A DNA stretch of 55,417 nucleotides from Bacteroidales bacterium (GCA_024694125.1 JAILKE010000058.1:1-55417), one strand, 5' to 3'. Shown: positions 34,059 to 44,283, numbered from the stretch's first letter. Notes: generated by a model not told the origin, from the sequence alone. Translations and numbers: made by a program.

Positions 34059-35504
34059 GTGAAGGTTCGTCTGCTACTCCTATTGATTCTCCCGCTGCTC
34101 CTCATCGCTTGCGATAAGGACCATTTTGCCACGGGAGCGGGTGACCAACCCGAACTATCGACCGACACGCTCGCCATGGGTAGCCTGTTGGGCAACAACA
34201 GCAGCAAGACCTATCTGCTCAAACTCTACAACCGCTGTGATGCCGACCTCCGTCTGGAGTCCATCTCATTGCGCCACGCCGGACAGAGCGGCTTCCGGAT
34301 GAATGTAGATGGGATGAACGGCACCTCGTTCACCAATAGTGACCTGCTGCGCATTGCACAGGACGACTCGATGTTCGTCTTTGTCGAGGCGACGTTCGAA
34401 ATTGAGCCCGATGACCCGTTGCAGATCAATCATACCGACTACATCGACATCGTGTGCAATGGCCGAACCCAGACGATTGTCCTCACGGCTACCAGTCTCA
34501 AGGTGGAACAGTTGCAGCATGTGGTCATCAGCGCCGATACGACCTGGACGGGCAGCGGGTTGAACAAGCAGATATTGGACAGCCTCATCATCATGCCAGG
34601 CGCGACATTGACCCTGGCAGACAGCGTCATCCTCTATATGCACGACAAGGCTGGCATCCGCGTGGGCGGCACATTGCTTTGCCTGGGTTCGGACAGTGCC
34701 GGAGTGACCCTGCGCGGTGACAGAACGGACAATCTGTTCTACAACCTGTCCTACGATCAGTTGCCCTCGCAATGGGGCACATTGCAGATAGACAGTACGG
34801 CGAGGGGATGTCGCTTCGAACATACCGACATACATGGATTGACGTCGGGCATCCTCATTGATTCGACCGATGTACGTTTCGAGTCTTGCCGCATCAGCAG
34901 TTCGGACGACAATCTGGTCACTTGCCACATGTCGGACGTAGTGATGCACAACTGTCTGTTGTACAATGCTGCTGGCGCTCTGCTCGACATCTATGGTGGC
35001 CGATATTCGGTAGTACATTGCACATTGGCCAACTTCAATTTCAATAGTGCCATTTCGCGGCAGACACTCTGTATCTCCAATATGGATGCTAACTCCGGCC
35101 GATACACTCCCCTGGACAGTTGTACGTTGGTCAATACCATCGTGTGGGGCAGGTCTTATGATCCCGACTTGAGTCTGTCGTACTACAAGGTAGCGGTTGG
35201 TACCGACCCGATGGGCAATACCGAGTGGGCTGATTCGGTGTTTAACTACCGCTTTGACCATTGTCTGCTTCGTGCCGATGGTACGGACGATGATGACTTT
35301 GTCTCGACCCTTTGGAATGTTGACCCTGAGTTCGTGCTTACCGACTTGCCAACCTATTCTTTTGACTTCCATCTGCAAGCTACGTCGCCTGCCATTGGAG
35401 CAGGTTCGGCCGAAGGCGCGCAACTCTGTCCATATGACCTGGATGGCAATGTCCGTGCTGCGGTTCCCTCTATTGGTTGTTTCGAGGGAACCCAGACCCC
35501 ATAA
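34059..35504 (+). CDS. Right-handed beta-helix lipoprotein
   Basis: The 481 residues start at GTG 34059 with a lipoprotein signal ending LLLIAC. After an N-terminal beta domain (about 25-155) the protein contains a parallel beta-helix with short imperfect coils: IIMPGATLTLADSVILYMH, GCRFEHTDIHGLTSGILID, DNLVTCHMSDVVMHNCLLYN. It ends with SPAIGAGSAEGAQLCPYDLD and IGCFEGT, the usual ending of choice-of-anchor Q proteins of Bacteroidota. A surface polysaccharide role is possible but no catalytic site is evident. Confidence 0.75.
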   Translation: MKVRLLLLLILPLLLIACDKDHFATGAGDQPELSTDTLAMGSLLGNNSSKTYLLKLYNRCDADLRLESISLRHAGQSGFRMNVDGMNGTSFTNSDLLRIAQDDSMFVFVEATFEIEPDDPLQINHTDYIDIVCNGRTQTIVLTATSLKVEQLQHVVISADTTWTGSGLNKQILDSLIIMPGATLTLADSVILYMHDKAGIRVGGTLLCLGSDSAGVTLRGDRTDNLFYNLSYDQLPSQWGTLQIDSTARGCRFEHTDIHGLTSGILIDSTDVRFESCRISSSDDNLVTCHMSDVVMHNCLLYNAAGALLDIYGGRYSVVHCTLANFNFNSAISRQTLCISNMDANSGRYTPLDSCTLVNTIVWGRSYDPDLSLSYYKVAVGTDPMGNTEWADSVFNYRFDHCLLRADGTDDDDFVSTLWNVDPEFVLTDLPTYSFDFHLQATSPAIGAGSAEGAQLCPYDLDGNVRAAVPSIGCFEGTQTP

Positions 35505-35608
35505 GACGGTTTTGTCAAGGCTGGTGTTTGTATCGTTCTTGTCAATTCCAATTTTTAACTTTTAATTTCCACCGCTTCTCTGTCACTCCCCTTAAATACT
35601 TTTTAATT

Positions 35609-37030
35609 ATGTCCACTTTTTCAAAAGAAACTTATATCGATCGTCGTGCCCGCCTCTCCAAGGCCATGGGCCATGGTCTGCTGCTTTTCCTGGGCAATGG
35701 TGTTGCTTCGATGAACTATCGAGACAACAACTACCCCTTCCGTCAGGACAGTACTTTTCTATATCTGTTTGGCCTCGATTATGAAGGCTTGGCAGCAGTT
35801 ATAGACGTAGATAACGACAAGACTATTATCTTCGGCGACGAATTGACCATAGACGATATCATCTGGACAGGCGTTCAACCTACCATTGCCGAGAAGGCTG
35901 CCGAGGTGGGTATCACCGAGACTCGTCCACTCTCTGCTCTCGAACAGTATATCGAAGAGGCTCTCGGCCGCAAGCAGGCAGTACATTTCGTGCCCGCATA
36001 CCGAGGTCACAACCTGCTCTGGTTGCAGCACCTGCTCGGAGTCAAGGTCAATACCACTCCGGCTGATCCTTTCACACTCTGCACTCCTGTTGCCCATCCA
36101 TCGCTCCAGCTCTGCTACGAATTGGCCGATATGCGTAATCACAAGAGTGCCGAGGAACTTGCCGAATTGGCCAAGAGTATCGACATCACGGTCGATATGC
36201 ACGAGGCTGTGATGCGTGCCGTACATCCAGGCATGCACGAGCGTGACGTCAATGCACTGGTGATGCAGGTAGCGTTGAGCGAGGGCTATTTCTATTCCTT
36301 CCCGACCATTGCCACTTGTCATGGCGAGACATTGCACAACCACGGCTATATCCACACCTTGCAGGATGGCGATATGCTTCTGCTCGATGCCGGTGCTGAG
36401 GGTATGAGCCACTACGCGGGCGACTGCACATCGACCATGCCAGTAGGCAGCAAGTTCACCCAGCGTCAGCGTGAGGTATATGAGATACTCTATCATACCT
36501 ATACCGAGGCTACCCAGATGATTCGTCCAGGCATCACCTATCGTGAGTGCCACGTTCGTGCATGGGCCAATATCGCTGAGGGTCTCAAGGGACTCGGCTT
36601 GATGCAGGGAGACCCGATGGAGGCAGCCGAGGCTGGAGCAGTTGCTATGTTCATGCCTCACGGTCTGGGTCACATGATGGGCTTGGACGTGCACGATATG
36701 GAGAACTATGGCGAGGTACACGTCGGTTATCCACGCGGTGCGCAGAAGGACACCCGCTTCGGTTTCTCTTCTCTACGTCTGGGTCGCGAACTCGAACCAG
36801 GCTTCGTCTTCACCGTCGAGCCAGGCATCTACTTCATTCCGGACCTGATTGACCAGTGGCGTGCTGCCGGCAAGTTCAAGGAGTTCATCAATTACGATCG
36901 ACTTGAAGCATACAAGGACTTCGGCGGTATGCGCAATGAGGAAGATTGGCAGATCACTGCCGACGGCGCTGCACGCATTGGCCGCAAGAAGCCAGGCAGC
37001 ATTGACGAGATATTGGCAATGAAGAAGTAA
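35609..37030 (+). CDS. Xaa-Pro aminopeptidase (M24B family)
   Basis: The 473 residues start at ATG 35609 (MSTFSKETYIDRR). The upstream extension overlaps the previous gene and is rejected. An N-terminal creatinase-like domain (to about 175) precedes a pita-bread catalytic domain. The likely metal ligands are Asp in LLLDAGAEG, Asp in YAGDCTST, His in HGLGHMMGLDVHD, Glu in FTVEPGIYF and Glu near the end in GGMRNEEDW. The enzyme removes N-terminal residues before proline. The sequence is cytosolic, without signal. Confidence 0.9.
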   Translation: MSTFSKETYIDRRARLSKAMGHGLLLFLGNGVASMNYRDNNYPFRQDSTFLYLFGLDYEGLAAVIDVDNDKTIIFGDELTIDDIIWTGVQPTIAEKAAEVGITETRPLSALEQYIEEALGRKQAVHFVPAYRGHNLLWLQHLLGVKVNTTPADPFTLCTPVAHPSLQLCYELADMRNHKSAEELAELAKSIDITVDMHEAVMRAVHPGMHERDVNALVMQVALSEGYFYSFPTIATCHGETLHNHGYIHTLQDGDMLLLDAGAEGMSHYAGDCTSTMPVGSKFTQRQREVYEILYHTYTEATQMIRPGITYRECHVRAWANIAEGLKGLGLMQGDPMEAAEAGAVAMFMPHGLGHMMGLDVHDMENYGEVHVGYPRGAQKDTRFGFSSLRLGRELEPGFVFTVEPGIYFIPDLIDQWRAAGKFKEFINYDRLEAYKDFGGMRNEEDWQITADGAARIGRKKPGSIDEILAMKK

Positions 37031-37053
37031 CCCTTTTAATCCCCTTTTGAATC

Positions 37054-37905
37054 TTGTCTTCCGTATTCATCGTTCTTCCGATCCTGACATTGTTGATGTT
37101 TGACCTCGGTTTGACATTACGGCTCAGTGATTTCGGATTGATTGTACAACGCCCCAAGGCTATGATATTAGGCCTGCTCGGTCAGTTACTGCTCCTTCCG
37201 CTTGTAGCGTGGGGAGTAGTTTCCATGTTCCATCTCTCTCCACTCATGGTGATAGGTGTGATGTTGATAGCCTGTTGTCCGGGCGGTTCGTCCAGCAATA
37301 TCTTCTCCAAGTTGGCCAATGGAGATGTCGCCTTGTCCGTCTCGCTTACTGCCATCAGTTCCGTCGTAACGCTCTTCACGTTACCATTCGTGATGCAGTG
37401 GGTCACGACGCAGGTAGGTCAGACCGTCGGCATCGAACTGCCAGTGGGCAATCTGCTGATGCAGAACCTGCTCACTATGCTGTTACCCATCGGCATAGGC
37501 ATTGCCGTCCGTCACTGGTGGAGCAAGGCAGCCGGTTCCATTGACCGAGTCTTGTCGCGCTTTGCCTTTCCGGCCCTGATGCTGCTGGCCACCATCTTCT
37601 TCGTGCAGCATTATTCTACCATTGCAGACAATATCACTACCGTAGGTGCATGCGTAGCATTGCTGCTCATAGGTTCCATCCTTCTGGCAGGCGGTTTGTC
37701 CCGTATCACACATTTGCCCGATGGCCAGCGCCGCACCATCGTCATTGAGGTCGGCATGCAGAATGCCGCCCAGGCCATAGCCGTGGCATCGAGTCCTTTC
37801 GTCTTCAATGACGGCCGCATCGCCATCCCTGCCATTATTTACGCTTTGCTGATGAATGTGGTACTGCTCTCCTATCTCGGATTGATCAAGAGGTTCAATC
37901 ATTGA
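37054..37905 (+). CDS. BASS-family transporter
   Basis: The 283 residues have about nine to ten membrane helices. The start is TTG 37054, the only start after an in-frame TGA at 37048. The motif MLIACCPGGSSSNIFSKLANGD followed by VALSVSLTAISSVVTL is the bile-acid:sodium symporter (BASS/SBF) signature. These proteins import small organic acids with sodium, and the substrate here is unknown. A possible operon with the aminopeptidase lies 23 bases upstream. Confidence 0.88.
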   Translation: MSSVFIVLPILTLLMFDLGLTLRLSDFGLIVQRPKAMILGLLGQLLLLPLVAWGVVSMFHLSPLMVIGVMLIACCPGGSSSNIFSKLANGDVALSVSLTAISSVVTLFTLPFVMQWVTTQVGQTVGIELPVGNLLMQNLLTMLLPIGIGIAVRHWWSKAAGSIDRVLSRFAFPALMLLATIFFVQHYSTIADNITTVGACVALLLIGSILLAGGLSRITHLPDGQRRTIVIEVGMQNAAQAIAVASSPFVFNDGRIAIPAIIYALLMNVVLLSYLGLIKRFNH

Positions 37906-38199
37906 TGGGATAGCGGTTGGTTGGTTCTTTTTCTTTTTGGCCTCGGGTTCAAACTTTTGTTTCCTCGATTACTTCATCACATTTTTTGCTTTGAAAACGT
38001 GCTTATTGTGTATTGAATGGTAGTTGTGTGCTTTAGTTTTTGGCCATTCGCAAAATGGGTTTTGGACAATTTTTACTTTTTTGAAAAATAGCCAAAATAT
38101 GGCTTGTATCCTTGCGAATCAAAATATGATAATTTCCATTCAACAATTCGCACACGACGTTTTCTGGCGTTGACTGTCCATTTTATGTACAATCGCGGT

Positions 38200-39693
38200 T
38201 CATCGGCCGTTTTTCCAGAATGAAGGGACGAAAAGAGCAATCAGAGTGATGATTTCCAGACGTCCAGCCAGCATCAGGAAGGACATGATTACCTTGCCCG
38301 AACTGGGCAGGAAATCGAACGATCCCGTGACGCCTGTGATACCGGCTCCGAGTCCATTGTTGGAGACACAGGAGAAGGAGGAGAAGAAGGCATCTACTAT
38401 CGGGAATCCCTGTGCTACCAGAACCAGTCCGCCCACTACGATCAGCAGGGTGTAGATGAAGATGAAGGCGATGATCTCGTTGCCGCTTTCTTGTCCGACG
38501 TACTGGCCATTGACATTGACCGAGTGCAGCAGACGGGGGCGGACATACTTACGAACCACAGCCGTGAGGTTCTTGTTGAGGTAGAGCACGCGGTCTATCT
38601 TGGCACCGCCGGAAGTTGAGCCCGCACAGGCACCGATGTACATCATGAAGAATGTGAGCGTCAGTACGAATATGCCCCATCCCTCCCAGTTGCCGGCACT
38701 GAATCCGGTCGAGGTCATGGCCGATACGATATGGAACAGCGGGTCGATGGTGATGCTCTCCCATCCGGTGTAGTGACCATTGCCGATGATGGCAATCACC
38801 ATCAGGACATAGAATATCCCGATGACATAAACATAAGCCCTGAAGACATCATTGTGCCACAGAGCGCGCCATGTCGTGCGCACCGAGGAGATGATGAGGC
38901 TGAAGCTGACGCCGCCTATGAACATGAATACCGTCAGAACCGACTTGAGGTAGGCCGAGTCGTAGGCTGCGATGCCTTCGTTCTGGGTCGAGTAGCCGCC
39001 GGTCGAGATACATGCCAGGGCGTGGCACACACTCTCGTACAGGCTCATCGGACCACAGTACAGTAACAGCATCAGCACGATGGTGAACAGGATATACAGG
39101 CCCCACAGCATCTTGGCGGTGCGCGACAGGCGAGCTGCCAGTTTGTCGTGGGTTATGCCGGTCGATTCGGCGTGGAAGAGCATCAGACTGCCGCTGTTGT
39201 TCAACGCTGGGATGAAGGTCAATGTGAACAGAATGATGCCCAGACCGCCTATCCATTGGGTCAATGCACGCCACAGGAGCAGTCCCTGGCTGCAGCTCTC
39301 CACGTCGCGTATGACCGTGGCGCCGGTGGTGGTGAAGCCCGACATCGCTTCGAAGAAGGCTTCGCTCACGTTCAGATGCGCTGACGAGAATATGAAGGGC
39401 AACATCCCGAATGCCGAGAATATGATCCAGGTCACCGAGGCGAGCAGCATCCCGTCACGTCGTTTCAGTACGCGGTTCGTGGGGTGGGACCATGTATTGA
39501 GTGCTATGCCCGATAGCAGGGTGATCAATGCCACGATGGCGAACGGCAGCCAGTCCCCAGCCTCCTCCGACAGACATAACAAGGTCGGCGGCAGCATGAA
39601 CAGCGACTCGACCATCAGCATCTGGCCCAGCACCTTGGCTATCATCCTGTAGTTGATGGAGCTGTATTCGGTTTTGGAATATAGTTGGTTCAT
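38200..39693 (-). CDS. trkH: TrkH potassium transporter subunit
   Basis: The 497 residues start at ATG 39693 (MNQLYSKTEYSSIN). An upstream ATG at 39744 overlaps trkA and is rejected. The protein has four M1-P-M2 repeats with filter segments FEAMSGFTTTGATV, ACISTGGYSTQ, SAMTSTGFSAG and SCVSNNGLGAG, each with the glycine that lines the K+ pore. The partner trkA lies five bases upstream on the same strand. The 294 bases after BASS hold no gene I can support. Confidence 0.94.
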   Translation of the reverse strand: MNQLYSKTEYSSINYRMIAKVLGQMLMVESLFMLPPTLLCLSEEAGDWLPFAIVALITLLSGIALNTWSHPTNRVLKRRDGMLLASVTWIIFSAFGMLPFIFSSAHLNVSEAFFEAMSGFTTTGATVIRDVESCSQGLLLWRALTQWIGGLGIILFTLTFIPALNNSGSLMLFHAESTGITHDKLAARLSRTAKMLWGLYILFTIVLMLLLYCGPMSLYESVCHALACISTGGYSTQNEGIAAYDSAYLKSVLTVFMFIGGVSFSLIISSVRTTWRALWHNDVFRAYVYVIGIFYVLMVIAIIGNGHYTGWESITIDPLFHIVSAMTSTGFSAGNWEGWGIFVLTLTFFMMYIGACAGSTSGGAKIDRVLYLNKNLTAVVRKYVRPRLLHSVNVNGQYVGQESGNEIIAFIFIYTLLIVVGGLVLVAQGFPIVDAFFSSFSCVSNNGLGAGITGVTGSFDFLPSSGKVIMSFLMLAGRLEIITLIALFVPSFWKNGR

Positions 39694-39698
39694 AGTAA

Positions 39699-41033
39699 TC
39701 AGTTGAATAGTTTCTTGGCCTTTTGCAGGTAGCCCTGCAGGCATACGGCCAATAGGTGGTCGCCCTCCTGCAGTTGCGTCTGTCCGGTCACCAGTTCGCT
39801 CTGTCCGTTGCGTACCATTCCGGCGAAGGTTATTTCGGCGGGGATTTTCAGTTCGCGTATCGGAGCTTTGGTTATTCTGGTACCGGCCTTGACCTCCAGC
39901 CGGATCATCTCGGCATTGGGCAGAGCCAGCATCTTGGAGGTCAGCGAACCGGAGTCAATCATTATCTGGAACATGGCATTGGCCATCAGCATCTGACGGT
40001 TGATGATGGCACCGAAGTGAAACGACTCCGCCATGTTGAAGAAATGCATCTTGTCCACATATACGATGGTCTTCTTGACTCCCATGTCACGGGCTGTCAG
40101 GCACGACAGGATATTACCTTCCGATGACTCGGTGAGCGCCACAAAGGCGTCGGCGCGGCTCACACCAGCCTCCTCCAGTACGTCGTGTTCGCTTGTTTCT
40201 CCCACGATGACATCGCACTTCGGGCAGTTCTGTGCCAGGCGTTGAGCCACCTCGATATTATTCTCGATGACCGTGAAGTGTAACTGTTTGGGTGCATTCT
40301 GTACGGTCAGTTCCGTCATCAGTCCGCCGCCGGCTATCACCACGTTCCGTATTTCGAACGGGTGTTTGCCAGCCATGAGGGCGAGGTCGTTCTGTCGGCT
40401 GGCATTGACCGTAGCGTACAGGATGTCGTCGGCCATCAGTTGGCTGTCGCCTTTAGGGATCAATGTCTCGAACTGGCGGCGTATGCCTACTATGTGGAAG
40501 AACCTCTCTTCGGCGGTCAGGTCACGCAGGTATTTGCCCGCCAGCGGAGCCTCTTTCTCCAGTCGCAGGCCCGCCATGATCATCGTTCCGCGGTTGAACT
40601 CGTACCAGTTTCGGGTCCACGAGTGGTTCAGCGAGGCAAGTATGCCTTGGGCCAATAGGTCTTCGGCGAAGATAGCCCTGTCCACGCCCATCTGGTGCAG
40701 CACCTCCAGGTTGTGCGGTTCCATGTAGTCGTGACGGTCCACGCGTGCCACGGTTCTCCTGGCGCCCATGGAGCGAGCCATGCCGCACACCACGATGTTG
40801 CGTTCTGCCACGTCCGTGACGGCTATGAACAGGTCGCACTTTTTCACGTCGGCGCGGCGCAGGGTGGCGAATGCCGTACCGTCTCCCTCTATGGTCATCA
40901 GGTTGTACTCGCTGTCGAGCGATGCCAGTTTCTCGGCATTCTTGTCCACGATGATGATGTCCATCTGTTCGCCCGACATGTATTTAGCCAGGTGCGTACC
41001 TGTCGCTCCGGCTCCGACTATCGTTATTCTCAT
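39699..41033 (-). CDS. trkA: TrkA, cytosolic regulator of potassium uptake
   Basis: The 444 residues have two RCK (TrkA-N plus TrkA-C) halves. The first Rossmann motif is MRITIVGAGATGTHLAKYM with an acidic VDKN end, so it binds NAD(H). In the second half the equivalent is VVIAGGGLMTELTVQ, a degenerate nucleotide site. It forms a gating ring under TrkH. Gene order trkA-trkH, five bases apart, shows an operon. A TAACTTTG -7 element lies at 41141-41148. Confidence 0.94.
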   Translation of the reverse strand: MRITIVGAGATGTHLAKYMSGEQMDIIIVDKNAEKLASLDSEYNLMTIEGDGTAFATLRRADVKKCDLFIAVTDVAERNIVVCGMARSMGARRTVARVDRHDYMEPHNLEVLHQMGVDRAIFAEDLLAQGILASLNHSWTRNWYEFNRGTMIMAGLRLEKEAPLAGKYLRDLTAEERFFHIVGIRRQFETLIPKGDSQLMADDILYATVNASRQNDLALMAGKHPFEIRNVVIAGGGLMTELTVQNAPKQLHFTVIENNIEVAQRLAQNCPKCDVIVGETSEHDVLEEAGVSRADAFVALTESSEGNILSCLTARDMGVKKTIVYVDKMHFFNMAESFHFGAIINRQMLMANAMFQIMIDSGSLTSKMLALPNAEMIRLEVKAGTRITKAPIRELKIPAEITFAGMVRNGQSELVTGQTQLQEGDHLLAVCLQGYLQKAKKLFN

Positions 41034-41303
41034 TGAGTCTGTTTTTTATGGGATTTCGTCAACCTATACTGTATTTATTGTTCGATGCCTGACGTTATTT
41101 CAAGCCTTGTATGTATTGACTGATTAGCCCGTTTGCAGTACAAAGTTAATGATTTCGCTTTACGGCGTTACTTGATTATTGTATTTTATCCCAATTTTAA
41201 CTTTATTTTTTCTCGGCCGTCGGCAAATGGTATCTCCATCTTGCATCTGCTTTTCAGTCGTTTTGTCCGATGTCCGATTCCCGATATGCACCATATTCGG
41301 AAG

Positions 41304-41415
41304 TTATCCCCAGTCCTTGTTGATAAATACCCCCGTCTATGGCTTTTCCATAGTTATTCACTGGGTTATTAACACTAATCCACATCTTTTTCACAGTTAT
41401 CAACGTGATATTATA
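41304..41415. other. Cluster of DnaA-box-like 9-mers
   Basis: Within the 756-base gap between trkA and the hydrolase there are five 9-mers close to TTATCCACA: TTATCCCCA 41304, TGTTGATAA 41318 (reverse), TTATTCACT 41354, TAATCCACA 41376 and TTATCAACG 41407, each with one or two differences. AT-rich sequence follows. This may be chance or a regulatory or origin-like site. No recognised gene was found in 41034-41790. Confidence 0.3.
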
Positions 41416-41790
41416 GTTCAATTGTTGATTACTGCGTGACAGAAGACCCAGAAGTAAATGAAGATAAAGAAGCAAAAAGAAGATATAATCTGCCTAACTT
41501 TGGCAAGTCTTTTTATTTCTTATCTTTTATTTTTATACTCCCTCCCTTATTCACCGTTTGAATAAGTCCCCGGGAGTTCCGTATGTCAAAGAGCGTGCGC
41601 TGTTGAGAATTGCCGATGTGATTGTTGTCGGTTTTCTCTCAACAGCGTTGCAAAGGTAAGGAGAATAAAGTTCATAGGCAAATTTTTCCTGTTATAGTTT
41701 TGCCTATACTTGGCTATACTTGTGGGTAGATAGCCTTCAAACGGCGATTTTCTTTCAGTGCGATTTCGTTCAGGGGACAACTTTGCCCCT

Positions 41791-42936
41791 TCAATGTTTG
41801 AGATGTTCGTCCAGGAATTGGAGGGCTGCCTCCTGGACCTCGTTGCCGCACCAGTGAGGCATGTCCCACAGTTCGGTCTTTAGGTTCTGGCCGGCGCCCT
41901 GGCTGTCCCAGACGCTGTGCATGTAGCGGTAAGCCTTTTCGACGCCGACAGGTTGGAAGAGTTTGTCCTTCTTCCCGTTGATGAAGTACATCGGTTTGGG
42001 GCACGCCATCGAGGCGATATGAGGATAGTCCATGTAGCGTTTGATGCCAGGCAGCGTATTGGCGAATCCGCCCCACTCGTTGCCATATTCCCACGAGCAC
42101 TGTACGTCGGTCGTCACCATCCAGCAGACAGCTACGCCCGCCTTGATGCGGTCGCTCATGGCAGCCAGCATCCAGGTTCGGTAACCGCCCATCGAGTGGC
42201 CCATGCAGGCTATGCGCGAAGCATCGACCTCGGGCAGCGTTGCGACGAAGTCGGCCGTGTAGATATCGTCGTATGCCATGATGCCGCTCCAGCAGTACCC
42301 CAGCTCCATCAGGTTGCCCGCCATGCGCATGTGCTGTTCCTTGCGGCGTCCCTCCTTGCGTGCGCGGTCGCCCCAGTAGAGAGCATCGGTCACGAAGACT
42401 GCATATCCGTGTTGGGCCAGGTAGTCACCTACATATTGCGTACCGTAGCATTTGGTGAGCCACCAGTCGGCATCCTCCTTGATTGAGTCGGGGCAGGCGA
42501 AGGGGCGCACCATCTTCTCCTTGCCTATCACGTAGTGTCCACCGTGGTCGTGCAGCAGGATGACCGTAGGGTGGGGTCCTTCGCCGTCGGGCACCAGGTA
42601 GTAAGCCTCGGCGCGAGTGAACTCCGACAGGTTGAATCGCAGTTTGCGTGCTTCGTATCCCTTGCGTCGTTCAGTTGCTATCACTTCGGTCTTGCGGTCG
42701 GTGGCAGCAGGTGGTGCCATCAGCATGGCGTCGAGCACGCAACTGCGCGCCTCGTTGCGCCACAGGTCGAACTGCTTGATTGGGCTGTTGCCCCACGCCA
42801 TCGGGTAGGTCAATGTAGCTTGCATCTGGTCGAGACAGGCAGGGAACTCCCTTTCGGTCCCATAGTCCTTGAACTCCTGAGCCATGGCCGATGTGCATAA
42901 CGCGGTCAGCGCCAATGATAGAATGTTTTTTAACAT
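41791..42936 (-). CDS. Secreted alpha/beta-hydrolase (dienelactone or acetylxylan esterase type)
   Basis: The 381 residues begin with a signal peptide (ILSLALTALCTSAMAQ). The catalytic serine is in ACMGHSMGGYRTW, with a likely Asp in INGKKDKLFQP and His in WDMPHWCGNE. An HDHGGHYVIGKEKM segment gives the oxyanion region. Related proteins are annotated as dienelactone hydrolases or acetylxylan esterases, and the substrate is not clear from sequence. The gene is single, with no CAZyme neighbours. Confidence 0.8.
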   Translation of the reverse strand: MLKNILSLALTALCTSAMAQEFKDYGTEREFPACLDQMQATLTYPMAWGNSPIKQFDLWRNEARSCVLDAMLMAPPAATDRKTEVIATERRKGYEARKLRFNLSEFTRAEAYYLVPDGEGPHPTVILLHDHGGHYVIGKEKMVRPFACPDSIKEDADWWLTKCYGTQYVGDYLAQHGYAVFVTDALYWGDRARKEGRRKEQHMRMAGNLMELGYCWSGIMAYDDIYTADFVATLPEVDASRIACMGHSMGGYRTWMLAAMSDRIKAGVAVCWMVTTDVQCSWEYGNEWGGFANTLPGIKRYMDYPHIASMACPKPMYFINGKKDKLFQPVGVEKAYRYMHSVWDSQGAGQNLKTELWDMPHWCGNEVQEAALQFLDEHLKH

Positions 42937-43059
42937 AAGGTTATTAGGTTATTAGGTTATACGATTGAGAGGAGTTGATACCCATTATCTCCCTTAGAAT
43001 AACGTAGAAAGTCCAGAATAGTTGTGATGGACCATCTTTTTTTTGTTCAACGACATAAT

Positions 43060-43110
43060 AAATGCTGCGGGCAGATACTCCTTTTGTATGGATGTATGCC
43101 CGCAGCATTT
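43060..43110 (-). terminator. Strong hairpin downstream of argF'
   Basis: AAATGCTGCGGGCA (43060-43073) and TGCCCGCAGCATTT (43097-43110) form a perfect 14-base stem with a 23-base loop. Read leftward it lies about 180 bases after the argF' stop and is followed by ATTATG, not a T-run, so it may act as a transcript end or stabiliser. Confidence 0.6.
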
Positions 43111-43293
43111 TCTAAATGAACTTTTCACCTAAAGAATTGACGAGTAAATGCCATCAGGCTCAGGATGTTCGTGCATCTACATTCATTCTTGCGAACGTAT
43201 TTTGAATTCCTTGATTGGACAAATGAGATAGTCAAGCCTTTAGGAGCCCTGAACCATTGGTATAGTTGTGGAGTATGCAGTCCGATGGAGGGT

Positions 43294-44283
43294 TTAGTAG
43301 TCCAGGGACTGGAGCATACGCTTGATGACGGTTTCGGCCGATATCTCGCGGTTGGCGGCTTCGGGGATGACCAGCGAGCGTGGACCCTCGATGACGTCGT
43401 CCGTGACGATCATGTTGCGGCGCACGGGCAGGCAGTGCATGAAGTGGGCGTCGTTGGTCACAGCCATGTGTTTGGCATCGACGGTCCATGAACGCCAGTC
43501 GAAACCGGGGTAGAGGTCCGGGAAGTCCTTCTCGAGGTTCTTGCCGTAGTGGGCATTCTCGAAGCAGCTCCAGTTCTTGGCATAGACGAAGTCGGCACCC
43601 TGCAGCGCCTTCATCTGGTCGTACTCGATGGTGGCACCTTCGGTGAAGCGTGGGTCGAGTTCGTAGCCGTGAGGCTGGGTGACGACGACCTCATATCCTG
43701 CAGCTACGGCGAACTGGGCGAAACTGTTCGGTACGGCCTGTGGCAGGCGGCCAGGGTGAGGAGCCCAGGTCATCACTACCTTGGGGCGTTCACAGGTCTT
43801 GTGCTCCTCGATGGTGATCATGTCGGCAAAGGCCTGCAGTGGGTGGCCCGTGGCGCACTCCATGCTGAATACGGGTTTGCCGGAGTATTTGATGAACTGC
43901 GATAGGATCATCTCCTCGTAGTCGTCTTTCTTGCTTTCGAATCGGGCGAACGAGCGCACGCCGATGATGTCGGCATAGCATCCCATCACTGGGATAGCCT
44001 CCAGCAGGTGCTCGGCTTTGTCGCCGTCCATCACTACGCCACGTTCGGTCTCCAGTTTCCAGGCGCCGGCATTGACGTCCAGCACGATGGTGTTCATGCC
44101 GAGGTTCTGTGCAGCCTTCTGGGTGGACAGACGGGTACGCAGCGAGTTGTTGAAGAATATGAGCAGGGCAGTCTTGTTCTTGCCCAGATGCTGATAGTCG
44201 TAACGGTGTTTCTTCACCTCGATGGCTTCAGCCAGTGCGGCCTTCAGGTCGCCCAGATCATTGACGTTTGTGTAGTAGCGCAT
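43294..44283 (-). CDS. argF': N-succinylornithine carbamoyltransferase
   Basis: The 329 residues match the SOTCase of Bacteroides, which makes N-succinylcitrulline for the succinylated arginine route. The carbamoyl-phosphate loop is FFNNSLRTRLSTQ. HLLEAIPVMGCYADIIGVRS carries Pro98, the residue that in the B. fragilis enzyme selects succinyl- over acetylornithine (Glu in AOTCases). Further motifs are TWAPHPGRLPQAVPNS, YAKNWSCF and HCLPVRRNMIVTDDV. Length is normal. A promoter at 44552-44583 gives a leader of about 260 bases. Confidence 0.92.
   Translation of the reverse strand: MRYYTNVNDLGDLKAALAEAIEVKKHRYDYQHLGKNKTALLIFFNNSLRTRLSTQKAAQNLGMNTIVLDVNAGAWKLETERGVVMDGDKAEHLLEAIPVMGCYADIIGVRSFARFESKKDDYEEMILSQFIKYSGKPVFSMECATGHPLQAFADMITIEEHKTCERPKVVMTWAPHPGRLPQAVPNSFAQFAVAAGYEVVVTQPHGYELDPRFTEGATIEYDQMKALQGADFVYAKNWSCFENAHYGKNLEKDFPDLYPGFDWRSWTVDAKHMAVTNDAHFMHCLPVRRNMIVTDDVIEGPRSLVIPEAANREISAETVIKRMLQSLDY

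Noticed and set aside
34266..35423. 385-codon leftward frame
   Set aside because: It is antisense to the beta-helix lipoprotein gene, whose frame has a signal, domain pattern and family ending; the antisense frame has none.
35759..36721. 320-codon leftward frame
   Set aside because: It is the antisense shadow of the M24 aminopeptidase, which carries all metal ligands.
38030..38170. Promoter-like TATCCTTG facing trkH
   Set aside because: It is one base off the consensus, has no well-spaced TTTG and no gene follows on that strand.
41436..41564. GTG-start frame of 42 codons ending in a hydrophobic stretch
   Set aside because: It has a plausible helix but no promoter, no ATG and no recognised family; it is too short to support.
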